A stretch of DNA of 35,597 bases from assembly GCA_023137255.1 (NCBI GenBank), contig JAGLPR010000082.1, positions 1-35,597 on the forward strand, read 5' to 3'. Shown piece after piece: positions 1 through 6,912 of this stretch; position 1 is the stretch's first letter; the number at the start of each line of letters is the position of its first letter. Origin of the DNA: Bacteroidales bacterium. GTDB lineage: Bacteria > Bacteroidota > Bacteroidia > Bacteroidales > GCA-2748055. Below the pieces are notes generated by a model. That model saw only the letters and a list, made by a program, of their open reading frames with translations. It was not told the DNA's origin and ran no database searches. Made by a program: the position numbers and the translations under genes.

Positions 1-13
1 TCGGGGTTTTTTT
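1..13 (+). terminator. 3' half of an intrinsic terminator (partial)
   Basis: The window opens with TCGGGG followed by seven T. This is the descending arm plus T-tract seen in two complete terminators further on (near 3450-3473 and 4895-4923). The ascending arm would lie outside the window, so the call rests on resemblance only. If right, an upstream plus-strand gene ends just before the window. Confidence 0.4.
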
Positions 14-223
14 ATTGGAAGTGCCCCAAGATATGATCCAGACTCACTCCTATCATACTGCCCCCTATGGTGGCATCCAATTACGCAAGATCATATTCTC
101 CAAGAGAAGAAGGCGCGCCAATGGCAAACTGTCGAATACATGGACCATTAGGCTCAAATTGGGGTAAAGTGTACGCAACCACTAATGATTTTCTTTCATC
201 TTAAACTAAAGAAATAGGGGCAA
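14..223. other. Leader region with no recognised gene
   Basis: This stretch separates the partial terminator from the first lipoprotein. Short open frames exist (one plus-strand frame is open from base 2 to about 148), but neither starts convincingly nor resembles a known family. No clear TAnnTTTG element was found before the gene at 224. It could hold the end of a decayed gene. Confidence 0.3.
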
Positions 224-667
224 ATGAACCATAGTTATATTTATAGTATAGTTTTCATTTTGCTTTTGAATTGCTGCGAGAAAGAAAACTCTCAAATAAC
301 ACTTTCTGTTGATCAAATCACATATGGCGATTGCAAACCGGGAACAAAAAAATCAGGTACTTCCGAGTACATAGAATATATAACTGTTGATGCTGAATAT
401 TTGCAAATAAATCACGTCAATGCTTGGTTTAACTGTGAACCGGGCAAAATATTTGTTTCTGCCGAATTAATCAATGATACAATTGTTATTCATGAGGATG
501 AAGAAACAGCTTTGGCAAACTGTATTTGTCCTTACGATTTATCTTATCGTATAGGGCCGATGAATTATGATCGATATATATTTAGTATTCGGAGAGGGGG
601 TTGCATATATACAGAGTTCTCGATTAATTTTAATTCTTCAACAAAGGGAGTTTTTAGTATAGAATAA
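224..667 (+). CDS. Small Cys-rich lipoprotein of unknown function
   Basis: The 147-residue product starts with a short hydrophobic segment ending in a lipobox-like LLNC, with C17 the likely lipidated cysteine, so it is probably anchored in the outer or inner membrane after export. The mature part has further cysteines, including a NCICPYDLSY segment near residues 98-107, a pattern I associate with uncharacterised Bacteroidota lipoproteins; I cannot name a family. The start codon ATG follows an A/G-rich stretch (AAATAGGGGCAA), one of the few ribosome-binding-site-like sequences here. It is the first of four tandem small lipoprotein genes and is AT-rich compared with genes after 3.5 kb. Function unknown. 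Confidence 0.7.
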   Translation: MNHSYIYSIVFILLLNCCEKENSQITLSVDQITYGDCKPGTKKSGTSEYIEYITVDAEYLQINHVNAWFNCEPGKIFVSAELINDTIVIHEDEETALANCICPYDLSYRIGPMNYDRYIFSIRRGGCIYTEFSINFNSSTKGVFSIE

Positions 668-681
668 AGCTGCATTCCCAA

Positions 682-1074
682 ATGAGAGTAAGTCAAAATA
701 TCCTAATAATGGTGACTTTTATACTCTTATTCTGCTTTTTTTCTTGTGAGAAATCTGAAACAGAAGAAAGTGTAAGCTACTCCAACATGCCTGTGGATAA
801 TAGACTTATTGGTGCCTGGTATAAAAGTTATTCTGTAGTCGGTGATCATAATTCCATTTCAGTATGGACAGATTCAATTCAATTCAATTCGAATAACACT
901 GGCAGCAGAAGAATCATTAGGTTAGGACCCGAACCTGAGATAAACTATACATTCGAATTCTATACAGAAGACAGAACTATTTATTTGATATATGATGAAG
1001 GGAATGAAAAATGGACATATGCAATCCGTAATGACAGTTTATTCATTTTCGGAAGAATACCATACATTAGATAG
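682..1074 (+). CDS. Small lipoprotein, possibly lipocalin-like
   Basis: The 130-residue product has a strongly hydrophobic N-terminus ending in FFSC (C22), a lipoprotein signal. The mature part begins with acidic residues and carries LIGAWYKSY followed by alternating strands. A 'LxGxW' opening with beta-strands is typical of lipocalin-like lipoproteins in Bacteroidota, but identity here is too weak to be firm. It lies 14 bp after the preceding lipoprotein and 42 bp before the next, so they may be co-transcribed. No catalytic motif is visible. The coding sequence is AT-rich. Confidence 0.65.
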   Translation: MRVSQNILIMVTFILLFCFFSCEKSETEESVSYSNMPVDNRLIGAWYKSYSVVGDHNSISVWTDSIQFNSNNTGSRRIIRLGPEPEINYTFEFYTEDRTIYLIYDEGNEKWTYAIRNDSLFIFGRIPYIR

Positions 1075-1116
1075 AAAACATATGCAAGGAAACAACGCAA
1101 GTTAAATAATACTACC

Positions 1117-1497
1117 GTGAACAAACATACCTCAATAGTTGGAGGCACTCTGGTTCTTATAGCTTCAATATGTGGATGTATATCCAAAGAAAATCCAAAT
1201 TGTGGCTACAATGGAGAAACCTTCATGGTTTTAGAAGATAGAGAAGCCCTTGTAAGAGATTCCGATGGTATCTTTTACCTAAATTTTAAAGAGGTAATTC
1301 TCCCGGGAGTATTCAATCTGCTTGATAGTATTCATTTTCTAAAGCCCTGTAACTTAGAGGAAAAGTATAGAATTGATGATTTAGAAGTTATAGTATCTGG
1401 TGAGGTGAAAGAGAATCCACCGTATTCATCACATAATAACTATACTGATTTTTTTATCACAAAAATTAAGAAAGCCCGCCCGCATGGCGGGATTTAG
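1117..1497 (+). CDS. Small lipoprotein of unknown function, GTG start
   Basis: The 126-residue product is read from a GTG codon; no upstream in-frame ATG fits, and starting here gives a sensible signal (MNKHTSIVGG...) with a lipobox-like ICGC ending at C21. The mature part is short, charged and probably beta-rich, with no recognisable domain. Its last residues (ARPHGGI) are encoded by a GC-rich hairpin at 1475-1491, so the natural C-terminus may have been extended by insertion of that repeat. Third gene in the tandem lipoprotein group. Function unknown. Confidence 0.6.
   Translation: MNKHTSIVGGTLVLIASICGCISKENPNCGYNGETFMVLEDREALVRDSDGIFYLNFKEVILPGVFNLLDSIHFLKPCNLEEKYRIDDLEVIVSGEVKENPPYSSHNNYTDFFITKIKKARPHGGI
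1475..1491. repeat. GC-rich hairpin inside the 3' end of a gene
   Basis: CCCGCC and GGCGGG form a perfect 6-bp stem around the loop CGCAT. It stands out in an AT-rich region. It overlaps the last codons of the third lipoprotein and is followed by ATTTAG rather than a T-tract, so it is a poor rho-independent terminator. It could be a small dispersed palindromic element or a transcript-end stabiliser. Confidence 0.5.
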
Positions 1498-1517
1498 TTC
1501 AACAGTGTGCAAACGCA

Positions 1518-1925
1518 ATGAGATTTGACACGCCATTTAAGGTTATTATCATTTTATTCGCAATATCATCTTGCACTAAGGGTGACGATGATTTTATTAT
1601 TGTATCAAGTTTAGACCAAATTCAGGGACTTTGGGAATGGGAATCAACGTGCGGTGGGCTTATTTTTACATGCGGATATCCTTCTGATTCTAATTTCCAA
1701 TCAATTGAGTTTACAAGTGATCATTATTTCGTAGAAAAACACAACGATACTCTCTATTTTTCAGCTCCTTATGCAATATCTAAAACTAACAATACAGATG
1801 GCAGACTTATTATCTATGAAGTTGGTACAAGCGATACTCTGTCAAACAGACCTATAAATTTGGTCGATAATCGATTGATAATTTCTGCTGGTGAACTTGC
1901 ATTTTCATACAAAAAGATAAAATAG
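1518..1925 (+). CDS. Small lipoprotein, possibly lipocalin-like
   Basis: The 135-residue product has a hydrophobic leader ending in ISSC (C19). The mature part has an IQGLWEWEST opening, then IEFTSDHYFVEKHNDTLYF, and ends in SYKKIK. This order (an LxGxW-type start, strands, a late Tyr-Lys end) resembles small lipocalin-like lipoproteins, and the layout resembles the second gene of the group without obvious sequence identity. It sits 20 bp after the third lipoprotein and is followed by about 135 bp of AT-rich DNA before an unrelated secreted amidohydrolase. Function unknown. Confidence 0.65.
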   Translation: MRFDTPFKVIIILFAISSCTKGDDDFIIVSSLDQIQGLWEWESTCGGLIFTCGYPSDSNFQSIEFTSDHYFVEKHNDTLYFSAPYAISKTNNTDGRLIIYEVGTSDTLSNRPINLVDNRLIISAGELAFSYKKIK

Positions 1926-2060
1926 ATAGAATGTAAACTTCCCTTAGGTAAACCCCATTTGCTGTCACACTTTTTGCAGATAGACCAACAAGAGCATTTT
2001 ATTGTACTTTTAAAATAACTTTATCTATTGTAAAGACTTGTATTTCTGTATTCATACATT

Positions 2061-3374
2061 ATGAAAAAAGTACTTACGCTTGCAATAATACATTTTGCAG
2101 GCATCTTTTTATACTGCCAGCAAACCGGGATTGATAAAATCATTGAAGACAAATATTCCTACCTGGAGTCATTGTATACCAATCTGCATCAATCACCAGA
2201 GCTATCCTCCCAGGAAAATTTGACTTCTCAAAAGATCGCCGATGAACTTGAAAAGGCAGGATATGAAGTGACTACAAACTTTAGCGGTTTTGGAATTGTA
2301 GGAGTTCTAAAAAATGGTGAAGGTCCTACGGTTTTGATTCGAACCGACATGGATGCACTTCCATTGCTGGAAAAGACAGGATTGGAGTATGCCAGCCGGC
2401 AAAAGGCTACATTAAATGGAAATGAAGTAGACGTTATGCATGCTTGTGGACATGATATGCATATGACAGTTTTTACCGGTACAGCTTATGCACTGTCTGC
2501 TTTAAAAGAGCAATGGCGAGGAACAGTATTGCTAATTGCACAGCCTGCCGAAGAAACCGGTGATGGAGCAAAAGGAATGCTGGATAAGGGGTTGTTTTCA
2601 AGATTTGGGACACCAGATTATGGGCTGGCATATCATGTTTCAGCAGAATTGGAATCAGGCAAAATTGGATATTGCCATGGCCCGGCCATGGCAAGTGTAA
2701 GCAGTGTCAATATTATAATGAAAGGTCTGGGTGGTCATGGAGCTTATCCACACAAAACTATTGATCCTGTCGTATTATCAGCACGAGCTGTTTTAGCCAT
2801 ACAAACACTCGTTAGTCGAGAAACTTCTCCTTTAGAATCATCAGTTGTTACAGTTGGAGCAATAAATGGAGGATATAAACATAATGTGATTCCTGATGAA
2901 GTAGAGTTACTGCTGACTTTACGGTCTTACTCTGAAGAAGTTAGAAAGCAAACAATTGAGGGGCTTGAAAGAATTACTAAGGGAATAGCAATTTCTGCAG
3001 GAGTTCCGGAAGAAAAATATCCGGAGGTAATTGTACAGGATGGCTACACCCCACCGGTGATTAATGATATTGATTTAACCAATCGTTGGGTTCATGTAAT
3101 AAATGAATCTATTGGATACGAAAATGTGGTTCAAGTTGATCCGGTAATGGCTGGGGAAGATTTTGGTCTATATGGGGACTCAGAAGAAGAAGTGCCTATT
3201 TGCTTAATGTGGTTAGGTGCAGTGAGCCCAAAAAAAATGCAAGATCATATAGAAAATGGAACAAAGCTTCCTCCATTACATTCTCCCCTTTTTGCTCCCT
3301 ATCCTAATACAACAATTAAGACAGGTATAAGATCCATGGTTGGTGTTGTAATGGATTTGATGAAGGCAGATTAA
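2061..3374 (+). CDS. Exported M20-family metal-dependent amidohydrolase
   Basis: Likely hydrolyses amide bonds of N-acyl amino acids or small peptides with two bound metal ions. The 437-residue product has a signal peptide (MKKVLTLAII, cleavage around residues 19-24), so it should act in the periplasm or outside. M20/AbgB-type motifs appear in order: TDMDALP (95-101), HACGHDMH (127-134, containing the family's metal-binding Cys and His), QPAEETGDGAKGM (161-173), GGHGAYPH (near 224) in the dimerisation domain, and MAGEDFGLYG near 365. Length is typical of family members with a leader. It stands alone, with a terminator about 70 bp downstream. Substrate cannot be read from sequence; hippurate, N-acetyl amino acids or indole-acetyl conjugates are all possible. 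Confidence 0.9.
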   Translation: MKKVLTLAIIHFAGIFLYCQQTGIDKIIEDKYSYLESLYTNLHQSPELSSQENLTSQKIADELEKAGYEVTTNFSGFGIVGVLKNGEGPTVLIRTDMDALPLLEKTGLEYASRQKATLNGNEVDVMHACGHDMHMTVFTGTAYALSALKEQWRGTVLLIAQPAEETGDGAKGMLDKGLFSRFGTPDYGLAYHVSAELESGKIGYCHGPAMASVSSVNIIMKGLGGHGAYPHKTIDPVVLSARAVLAIQTLVSRETSPLESSVVTVGAINGGYKHNVIPDEVELLLTLRSYSEEVRKQTIEGLERITKGIAISAGVPEEKYPEVIVQDGYTPPVINDIDLTNRWVHVINESIGYENVVQVDPVMAGEDFGLYGDSEEEVPICLMWLGAVSPKKMQDHIENGTKLPPLHSPLFAPYPNTTIKTGIRSMVGVVMDLMKAD

Positions 3375-3443
3375 TATTTTATTCATCTTCTGTAAGTTAT
3401 CTACAGAAAATTTACAGCCTACACTGAGTCACCACCCTTGAAG

Positions 3444-3473
3444 AACCTCGATCAGAAACGGTCGGGTTTTTTT
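3444..3473 (+). terminator. Intrinsic terminator after the M20 amidohydrolase
   Basis: AACC-CGATC (with one bulged T) pairs with GGTCGGGTT across the loop AGAAAC, then a run of T follows. Its loop and T-tract end resemble the terminator near 4900 and the partial one at base 1. Confidence 0.75.
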
Positions 3474-3486
3474 AGTTGTAAAACTC

Positions 3487-3494
3487 TATCTTTG
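3487..3494 (+). promoter_or_regulatory. -7 promoter element (TAnnTTTG)
   Basis: TATCTTTG matches the Bacteroidota -7 consensus exactly and lies 30 bp before the start of the ICMT-like methyltransferase, just after a terminator. No well-spaced -33 TTG was found. Confidence 0.5.
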
Positions 3495-3523
3495 CGCAAC
3501 AAAGAATACAAAATATTTCTAAT

Positions 3524-4276
3524 ATGGCATTACAGGAATCGTTTGAAAAACAGGGGATATGGTTGTTCAGGTATCGAGGCGTGATTCCGATTATTATATT
3601 AATTATCGGGGCGGCACTCTATACCAGAATGAAACTGGTTCCTGGAGACTCCCTTATAGAACAGCAACCTTATGAGTTTTACTATGAGCTATTTTGTTTA
3701 CTGATCGGTCTGATCGGCTTGGTAATCAGGGCCTATACAGTGGGACATACACCCAGGAATACATCTGGAAGGAATGTGGAAAGGCAAGTTGCAGAAACCC
3801 TAAATACCACTGGAATCTATTCAGTGGTCAGGCACCCCCTGTACCTGGGCAACTTCTTCATGTGGCTTGGACCCGCCATGCTCACAGGGCATCTGTGGTT
3901 TATCCTTGTGTTCTGCCTGTTCTACTGGATTTATTATGAAAGAATCATGTACGCGGAAGAGCAATTCCTGCGTGGAAAATTCGGTCCCTCCTACCTGGAA
4001 TGGTCAGAAACGGTTCCTACTTTTATTCCCAGGTTCAGGGGTTTTGTAAAATCAGATCTCTCTTTCAGCTGGAAGAAAATTTTAAAAAAAGAGAAGAACG
4101 GATTTGCTGCCCTCTTCCTTATATTCTGCGCTTTTAATGTATCAGGTGAAATTATTCAAAACCAAAGCGATAACAACCTCGTTTTTTTAGCTGGCTGTGC
4201 CATATCGGTCCTGGCCTATCTGATCCTGAAATTACTAAAAACCCGCACCGGGGTACTTAACGAGACAGGCAGATAG
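3524..4276 (+). CDS. ICMT-like integral membrane methyltransferase
   Basis: Probably transfers a methyl group from S-adenosylmethionine to a lipid or lipid-linked acceptor at the membrane. The 250-residue product has several hydrophobic segments (about 18-35, 52-70, 110-140 and two near the C-terminus). The isoprenylcysteine methyltransferase/PEMT signature is visible as YSVVRHPLYLGNF (near 99-111) and YERIMYAEEQFL with FGPSYLEW (near 140-165). Bacteria do not prenylate proteins in the eukaryotic way, so the acceptor is more likely a lipid; lipid A phosphate methylation (LmtA type) is one option for the family. It has its own promoter-like element and stands between terminators, close to a small outer-membrane barrel gene. 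Confidence 0.8.
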   Translation: MALQESFEKQGIWLFRYRGVIPIIILIIGAALYTRMKLVPGDSLIEQQPYEFYYELFCLLIGLIGLVIRAYTVGHTPRNTSGRNVERQVAETLNTTGIYSVVRHPLYLGNFFMWLGPAMLTGHLWFILVFCLFYWIYYERIMYAEEQFLRGKFGPSYLEWSETVPTFIPRFRGFVKSDLSFSWKKILKKEKNGFAALFLIFCAFNVSGEIIQNQSDNNLVFLAGCAISVLAYLILKLLKTRTGVLNETGR

Positions 4277-4329
4277 CTATAAATGTCCTGTATGAGAAAA
4301 TAATAAATACAAACTTAATTCCTACGAAT

Positions 4330-4863
4330 ATGAAAAAACTACTGTCATTCGCATTTGCTGTTCTACTGGTAACAGCTGTAGCAGCTCAGGATGAGCAAGA
4401 AACCAACAATGACAACAGCGGTGATTCTCCAGGCATGTGGCTGGGAGGTGAAGTGGCTTTTGGCTCCATGTCAAATATGGATATCACCATAGGTCCGAAT
4501 TTTGGAATTATGATCGGAGAGAGGATGGGAGTTGGAGGCGCACTGACTTTTTCAAGTGGAAATAATGCATACGCTTGGGGCATTGAACCCTACTTCAGGT
4601 ACTATATACCTGTAGCCGATCAATTCTCTTTCTTTGGTGATGCCTTCGTTGGCTTCGGTGGAGGAGATAATCAAACAGATATTGACGGAGGCGATTATTT
4701 CGATTTCTCCTTAGGTGCCAGGCTAGGACTCCAATACTGGTTTACCCCGAAATGGTCGGTTGCAGCATCTAACAATGTTTTCACCTATAACTCGAATGAT
4801 GGAGAGATTGGATTGGGCCTGATCTTCAGTTCGGTGAATTTCTCCCTCTTTTTCCATTTCTAA
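4330..4863 (+). CDS. Small outer-membrane beta-barrel protein
   Basis: The 177-residue product begins with a clear signal peptide (MKKLLSFAFAVLLVTAVAAQ, cleavage after about residue 20) followed by an acidic linker. The rest alternates aromatic and small residues in amphipathic strands (for example GGALTFSSG, YFRYYIPV, LGARLGLQYWF) and ends in aromatic FSLFFHF, an outer-membrane barrel C-terminus. It belongs to the broad OmpW/OmpA-barrel-like group of Bacteroidota porin-family proteins with no known ligand. It lies about 54 bp after the methyltransferase gene and is closed by a strong terminator. Confidence 0.75.
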   Translation: MKKLLSFAFAVLLVTAVAAQDEQETNNDNSGDSPGMWLGGEVAFGSMSNMDITIGPNFGIMIGERMGVGGALTFSSGNNAYAWGIEPYFRYYIPVADQFSFFGDAFVGFGGGDNQTDIDGGDYFDFSLGARLGLQYWFTPKWSVAASNNVFTYNSNDGEIGLGLIFSSVNFSLFFHF

Positions 4864-4893
4864 TCCAGATCATCTGAATCACAACCTTTTAAG

Positions 4894-4923
4894 AAGCCCC
4901 GGTCAGCTTTGGCCGGGGTTTTT
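4894..4923 (+). terminator. Intrinsic terminator between convergent genes
   Basis: AGCCCCGGTC pairs with GGCCGGGGTT around the loop AGCTTT, followed by a T-run. The T-tract overlaps the stop codon of the minus-strand CNNM/CBS gene, so this hairpin may serve mainly the plus-strand barrel gene. Confidence 0.85.
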
Positions 4924-5971
4924 ATTTGATCAGGCCCAGTTTCCTGGCGCGGGCTTCCCAGTTCTTCCTGGCCAGAACCTGCATGTCCTCCACATCATCC
5001 ATTTCATCCACGATCTCCAGGCCGATCAGGGTTTCAAAGAGATCTTCCATGGTGACCAGCCCGCTGACCATGCCGTACTCATCCACCACAATGGCAATAT
5101 GGGCCTGTCGTTCGATCAACTTAGAAAAGAGCCGGATAATGGGGGTATCTTCATTCACTGGGGTGATGGGACGGGCAATGCTCTTCAGCGGCTCCTCTCC
5201 CCTCTTTTCGATGATCATCTCCATCACCTCATCCTTTAGTACAAAACCTGAAAACTGGTTAAGTTCTTCGTGGTAGACCGGTATCCGTGAAAAGGGAGTC
5301 TCCTGGTTTTTTTCATAGAACTCTTCGATGGAAATGCTTTCGTCGGCTGCCTCGATGACAATCTGAGGGGTCATGATGCTCTTGACCAGGATGTCTTTGA
5401 ACTTCATCAGGTTCTGCAGGATCCTCGACTCCTCATCGTCCATCACTCCCTCTTCGATCACCGAATCGGTAATGGCCCTGAACTCTATCTCGCTGATGGC
5501 TGTTTTTCCGCTTTTCCCATTTCGCAGTCTGCGCGTAATGAAATTGGTCAGGATAATAAACGGGTAGAGCGGGGAGTAAATCATGATCCGTAGCGAATGT
5601 ACCGTAAAGCGGCTCAGCTCTTTCCAGTACAAGGCTCCCAGTGTTTTTGGAATGATCTCCGATCCGATGAGGATGATCAGTGTAAGAATGATGGATGCTA
5701 AGGCCAGGTACTCGTTCCCCCATAACTCCTGGACCTGTGAACCCACCCCGGCTGCCCCAATGGTATGGGCAAAAGTATTCAGGGTGAGAATGGCAGACAG
5801 GGGAAGGTCGATGTTCTTCTTGTAGTGATCGAGTCTGGTGGCGTACTTCCTGCCCTCTTTCAGTTTGATCTTGATAAAGATGGGTGTGGTGCTCAGAAGT
5901 GTTGCCTCAAGAATGGAACAGAGAAAGGAGAAAAACAGGGCGATCCCAAGATATATAAATAGTAATGCCAT
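4922..5971 (-). CDS. CNNM (DUF21) and CBS-pair membrane protein
   Basis: A CorC/HlyC-type inner-membrane protein, a family linked to Mg2+ (or Co2+) export and often labelled hemolysin. The 349-residue product has an N-terminal DUF21/CNNM region with about four hydrophobic segments (1-25, 60-80, 88-108, 130-145; note IGSEIIPKTLG). Next comes the acidic connector ISEIEFRAITDSVIEEG, then two CBS domains (near 195-310) with KSIMTPQIVIEA and VVDEYGMVSGLVTMEDLFE. The usual C-terminal CorC_HlyC domain is absent; the protein stops soon after the second CBS. It is transcribed with the upstream isoaspartate methyltransferase gene across a 29-bp gap. Confidence 0.88.
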   Translation of the reverse strand: MALLFIYLGIALFFSFLCSILEATLLSTTPIFIKIKLKEGRKYATRLDHYKKNIDLPLSAILTLNTFAHTIGAAGVGSQVQELWGNEYLALASIILTLIILIGSEIIPKTLGALYWKELSRFTVHSLRIMIYSPLYPFIILTNFITRRLRNGKSGKTAISEIEFRAITDSVIEEGVMDDEESRILQNLMKFKDILVKSIMTPQIVIEAADESISIEEFYEKNQETPFSRIPVYHEELNQFSGFVLKDEVMEMIIEKRGEEPLKSIARPITPVNEDTPIIRLFSKLIERQAHIAIVVDEYGMVSGLVTMEDLFETLIGLEIVDEMDDVEDMQVLARKNWEARARKLGLIK

Positions 5972-6000
5972 AAAAACAAAGATAGCTTTCCTTTGGAAAT

Positions 6001-6807
6001 CTATTCCCTCTTTTTCCCGGTCATTGGAACAAAACGCACGGGATAATGCTCTTTTTTTGAGATTCTGCCCTTTTGGTTTTTGGTCACCTCCACCATATAC
6101 TGGGTCTGGAACTGTCCCCCTACCGGGATCACCATTCGGCCACCGGGAGCCATCTGGTCCAGCAAAGGCTGCGGGATCTGGTTAGGGGCACAGGTGACAA
6201 TGATTTTATCGAAGGGGGCCTCTTCAGGCCACCCCTGGTACCCGTTCCCTATCCTCACTTTAACACTTTCATATCCCAATTCATCAAGCAGTTTCTCGGC
6301 CTTTCTGCCCAGGGGAGCCACGATCTCCATGGTAAAAACATGCTTACACAACTCGCCCAGCACTGCCGCCTGGTACCCGGATCCTGTACCGATCTCCAGT
6401 ATGCGATCATCGGGCTGTATATCAAGAAGTTCAGTCATATGGGCCACAATCACCGGCTGCGAAATAGTCTGACTATGTCCAATGGACAGGGGACTGTTTC
6501 GATAAGCAAGGTCCTGGTATTCTGCCGGAACAAACCGGTGCCTGGGGACCCGGCGCATGGCAGTGAGTACTTTCTGATCCTTCACCGGGTGGTAGGGGTA
6601 GTTTTCGATGTGATCCCTGACCATCCGCTCCCGTTCTCCCGTCCTTTCGCTGAATGCTGGATGGGATCCGGTCTGCTGTTGGGTATCCTGGGAATAAACA
6701 GCAGATCCCCACATCAGGAAAAAGAGAAGTATGATAACCGGAGCCGCAATGGAATCCAGAAAAACCGGTACACTTTTTGCAGTAGCTTGAGTCTTGTTTT
6801 CAGCCAT
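6001..6807 (-). CDS. pcm: Exported protein-L-isoaspartate O-methyltransferase
   Basis: Repairs damaged proteins by methylating L-isoaspartyl residues with S-adenosylmethionine. In the 268-residue product the enzyme core runs from about residue 60. GHSQTISQP (110-118) is the family's substrate-side motif, ILEIGTGSGYQ (136-146) is SAM motif I, and PGGRMVIPVG follows near 225. Unlike the cytosolic E. coli enzyme (about 208 residues) it has a 60-residue N-terminal extension with a hydrophobic segment (21-38) ending in VYSQD, which looks like a signal peptide or anchor. That would place it in the periplasm, where SAM supply is unclear. It is divergent from the S41 peptidase gene and upstream of the CNNM/CBS gene. 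Confidence 0.9.
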   Translation of the reverse strand: MAENKTQATAKSVPVFLDSIAAPVIILLFFLMWGSAVYSQDTQQQTGSHPAFSERTGERERMVRDHIENYPYHPVKDQKVLTAMRRVPRHRFVPAEYQDLAYRNSPLSIGHSQTISQPVIVAHMTELLDIQPDDRILEIGTGSGYQAAVLGELCKHVFTMEIVAPLGRKAEKLLDELGYESVKVRIGNGYQGWPEEAPFDKIIVTCAPNQIPQPLLDQMAPGGRMVIPVGGQFQTQYMVEVTKNQKGRISKKEHYPVRFVPMTGKKRE

Positions 6808-6887
6808 TTATTTTGCTCTCCTTTACTAAAAAAACAGGAAAGGCCACTGAATGTTTAGAAAAGGCTGAAACAGCCAAACCTTATTGC

Positions 6888-6895
6888 TATTTTTG
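6888..6895 (+). promoter_or_regulatory. -7 promoter element (TAnnTTTG)
   Basis: TATTTTTG lies 17 bp before the ATG of the S41 peptidase gene. A small hairpin (GGCTG-AAA-CAGCC, 6863-6875) sits just upstream. No clear -33 TTG at the expected spacing. Confidence 0.5.
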
Positions 6896-6912
6896 TACCA
6901 CAAAACAGAAGC

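Noticed and set aside
224-1925. Integron-like gene cassettes for the four small lipoproteins
   Set aside because: A GTTAAAT near 1099 fits the GTTRRRY core, but no paired attC arms or repeated recombination sites were found between the genes, and no integrase is present.
6073-6858. Plus-strand frame opposite the isoaspartate methyltransferase gene
   Set aside because: The minus-strand gene has all family motifs; the opposite frame has none.
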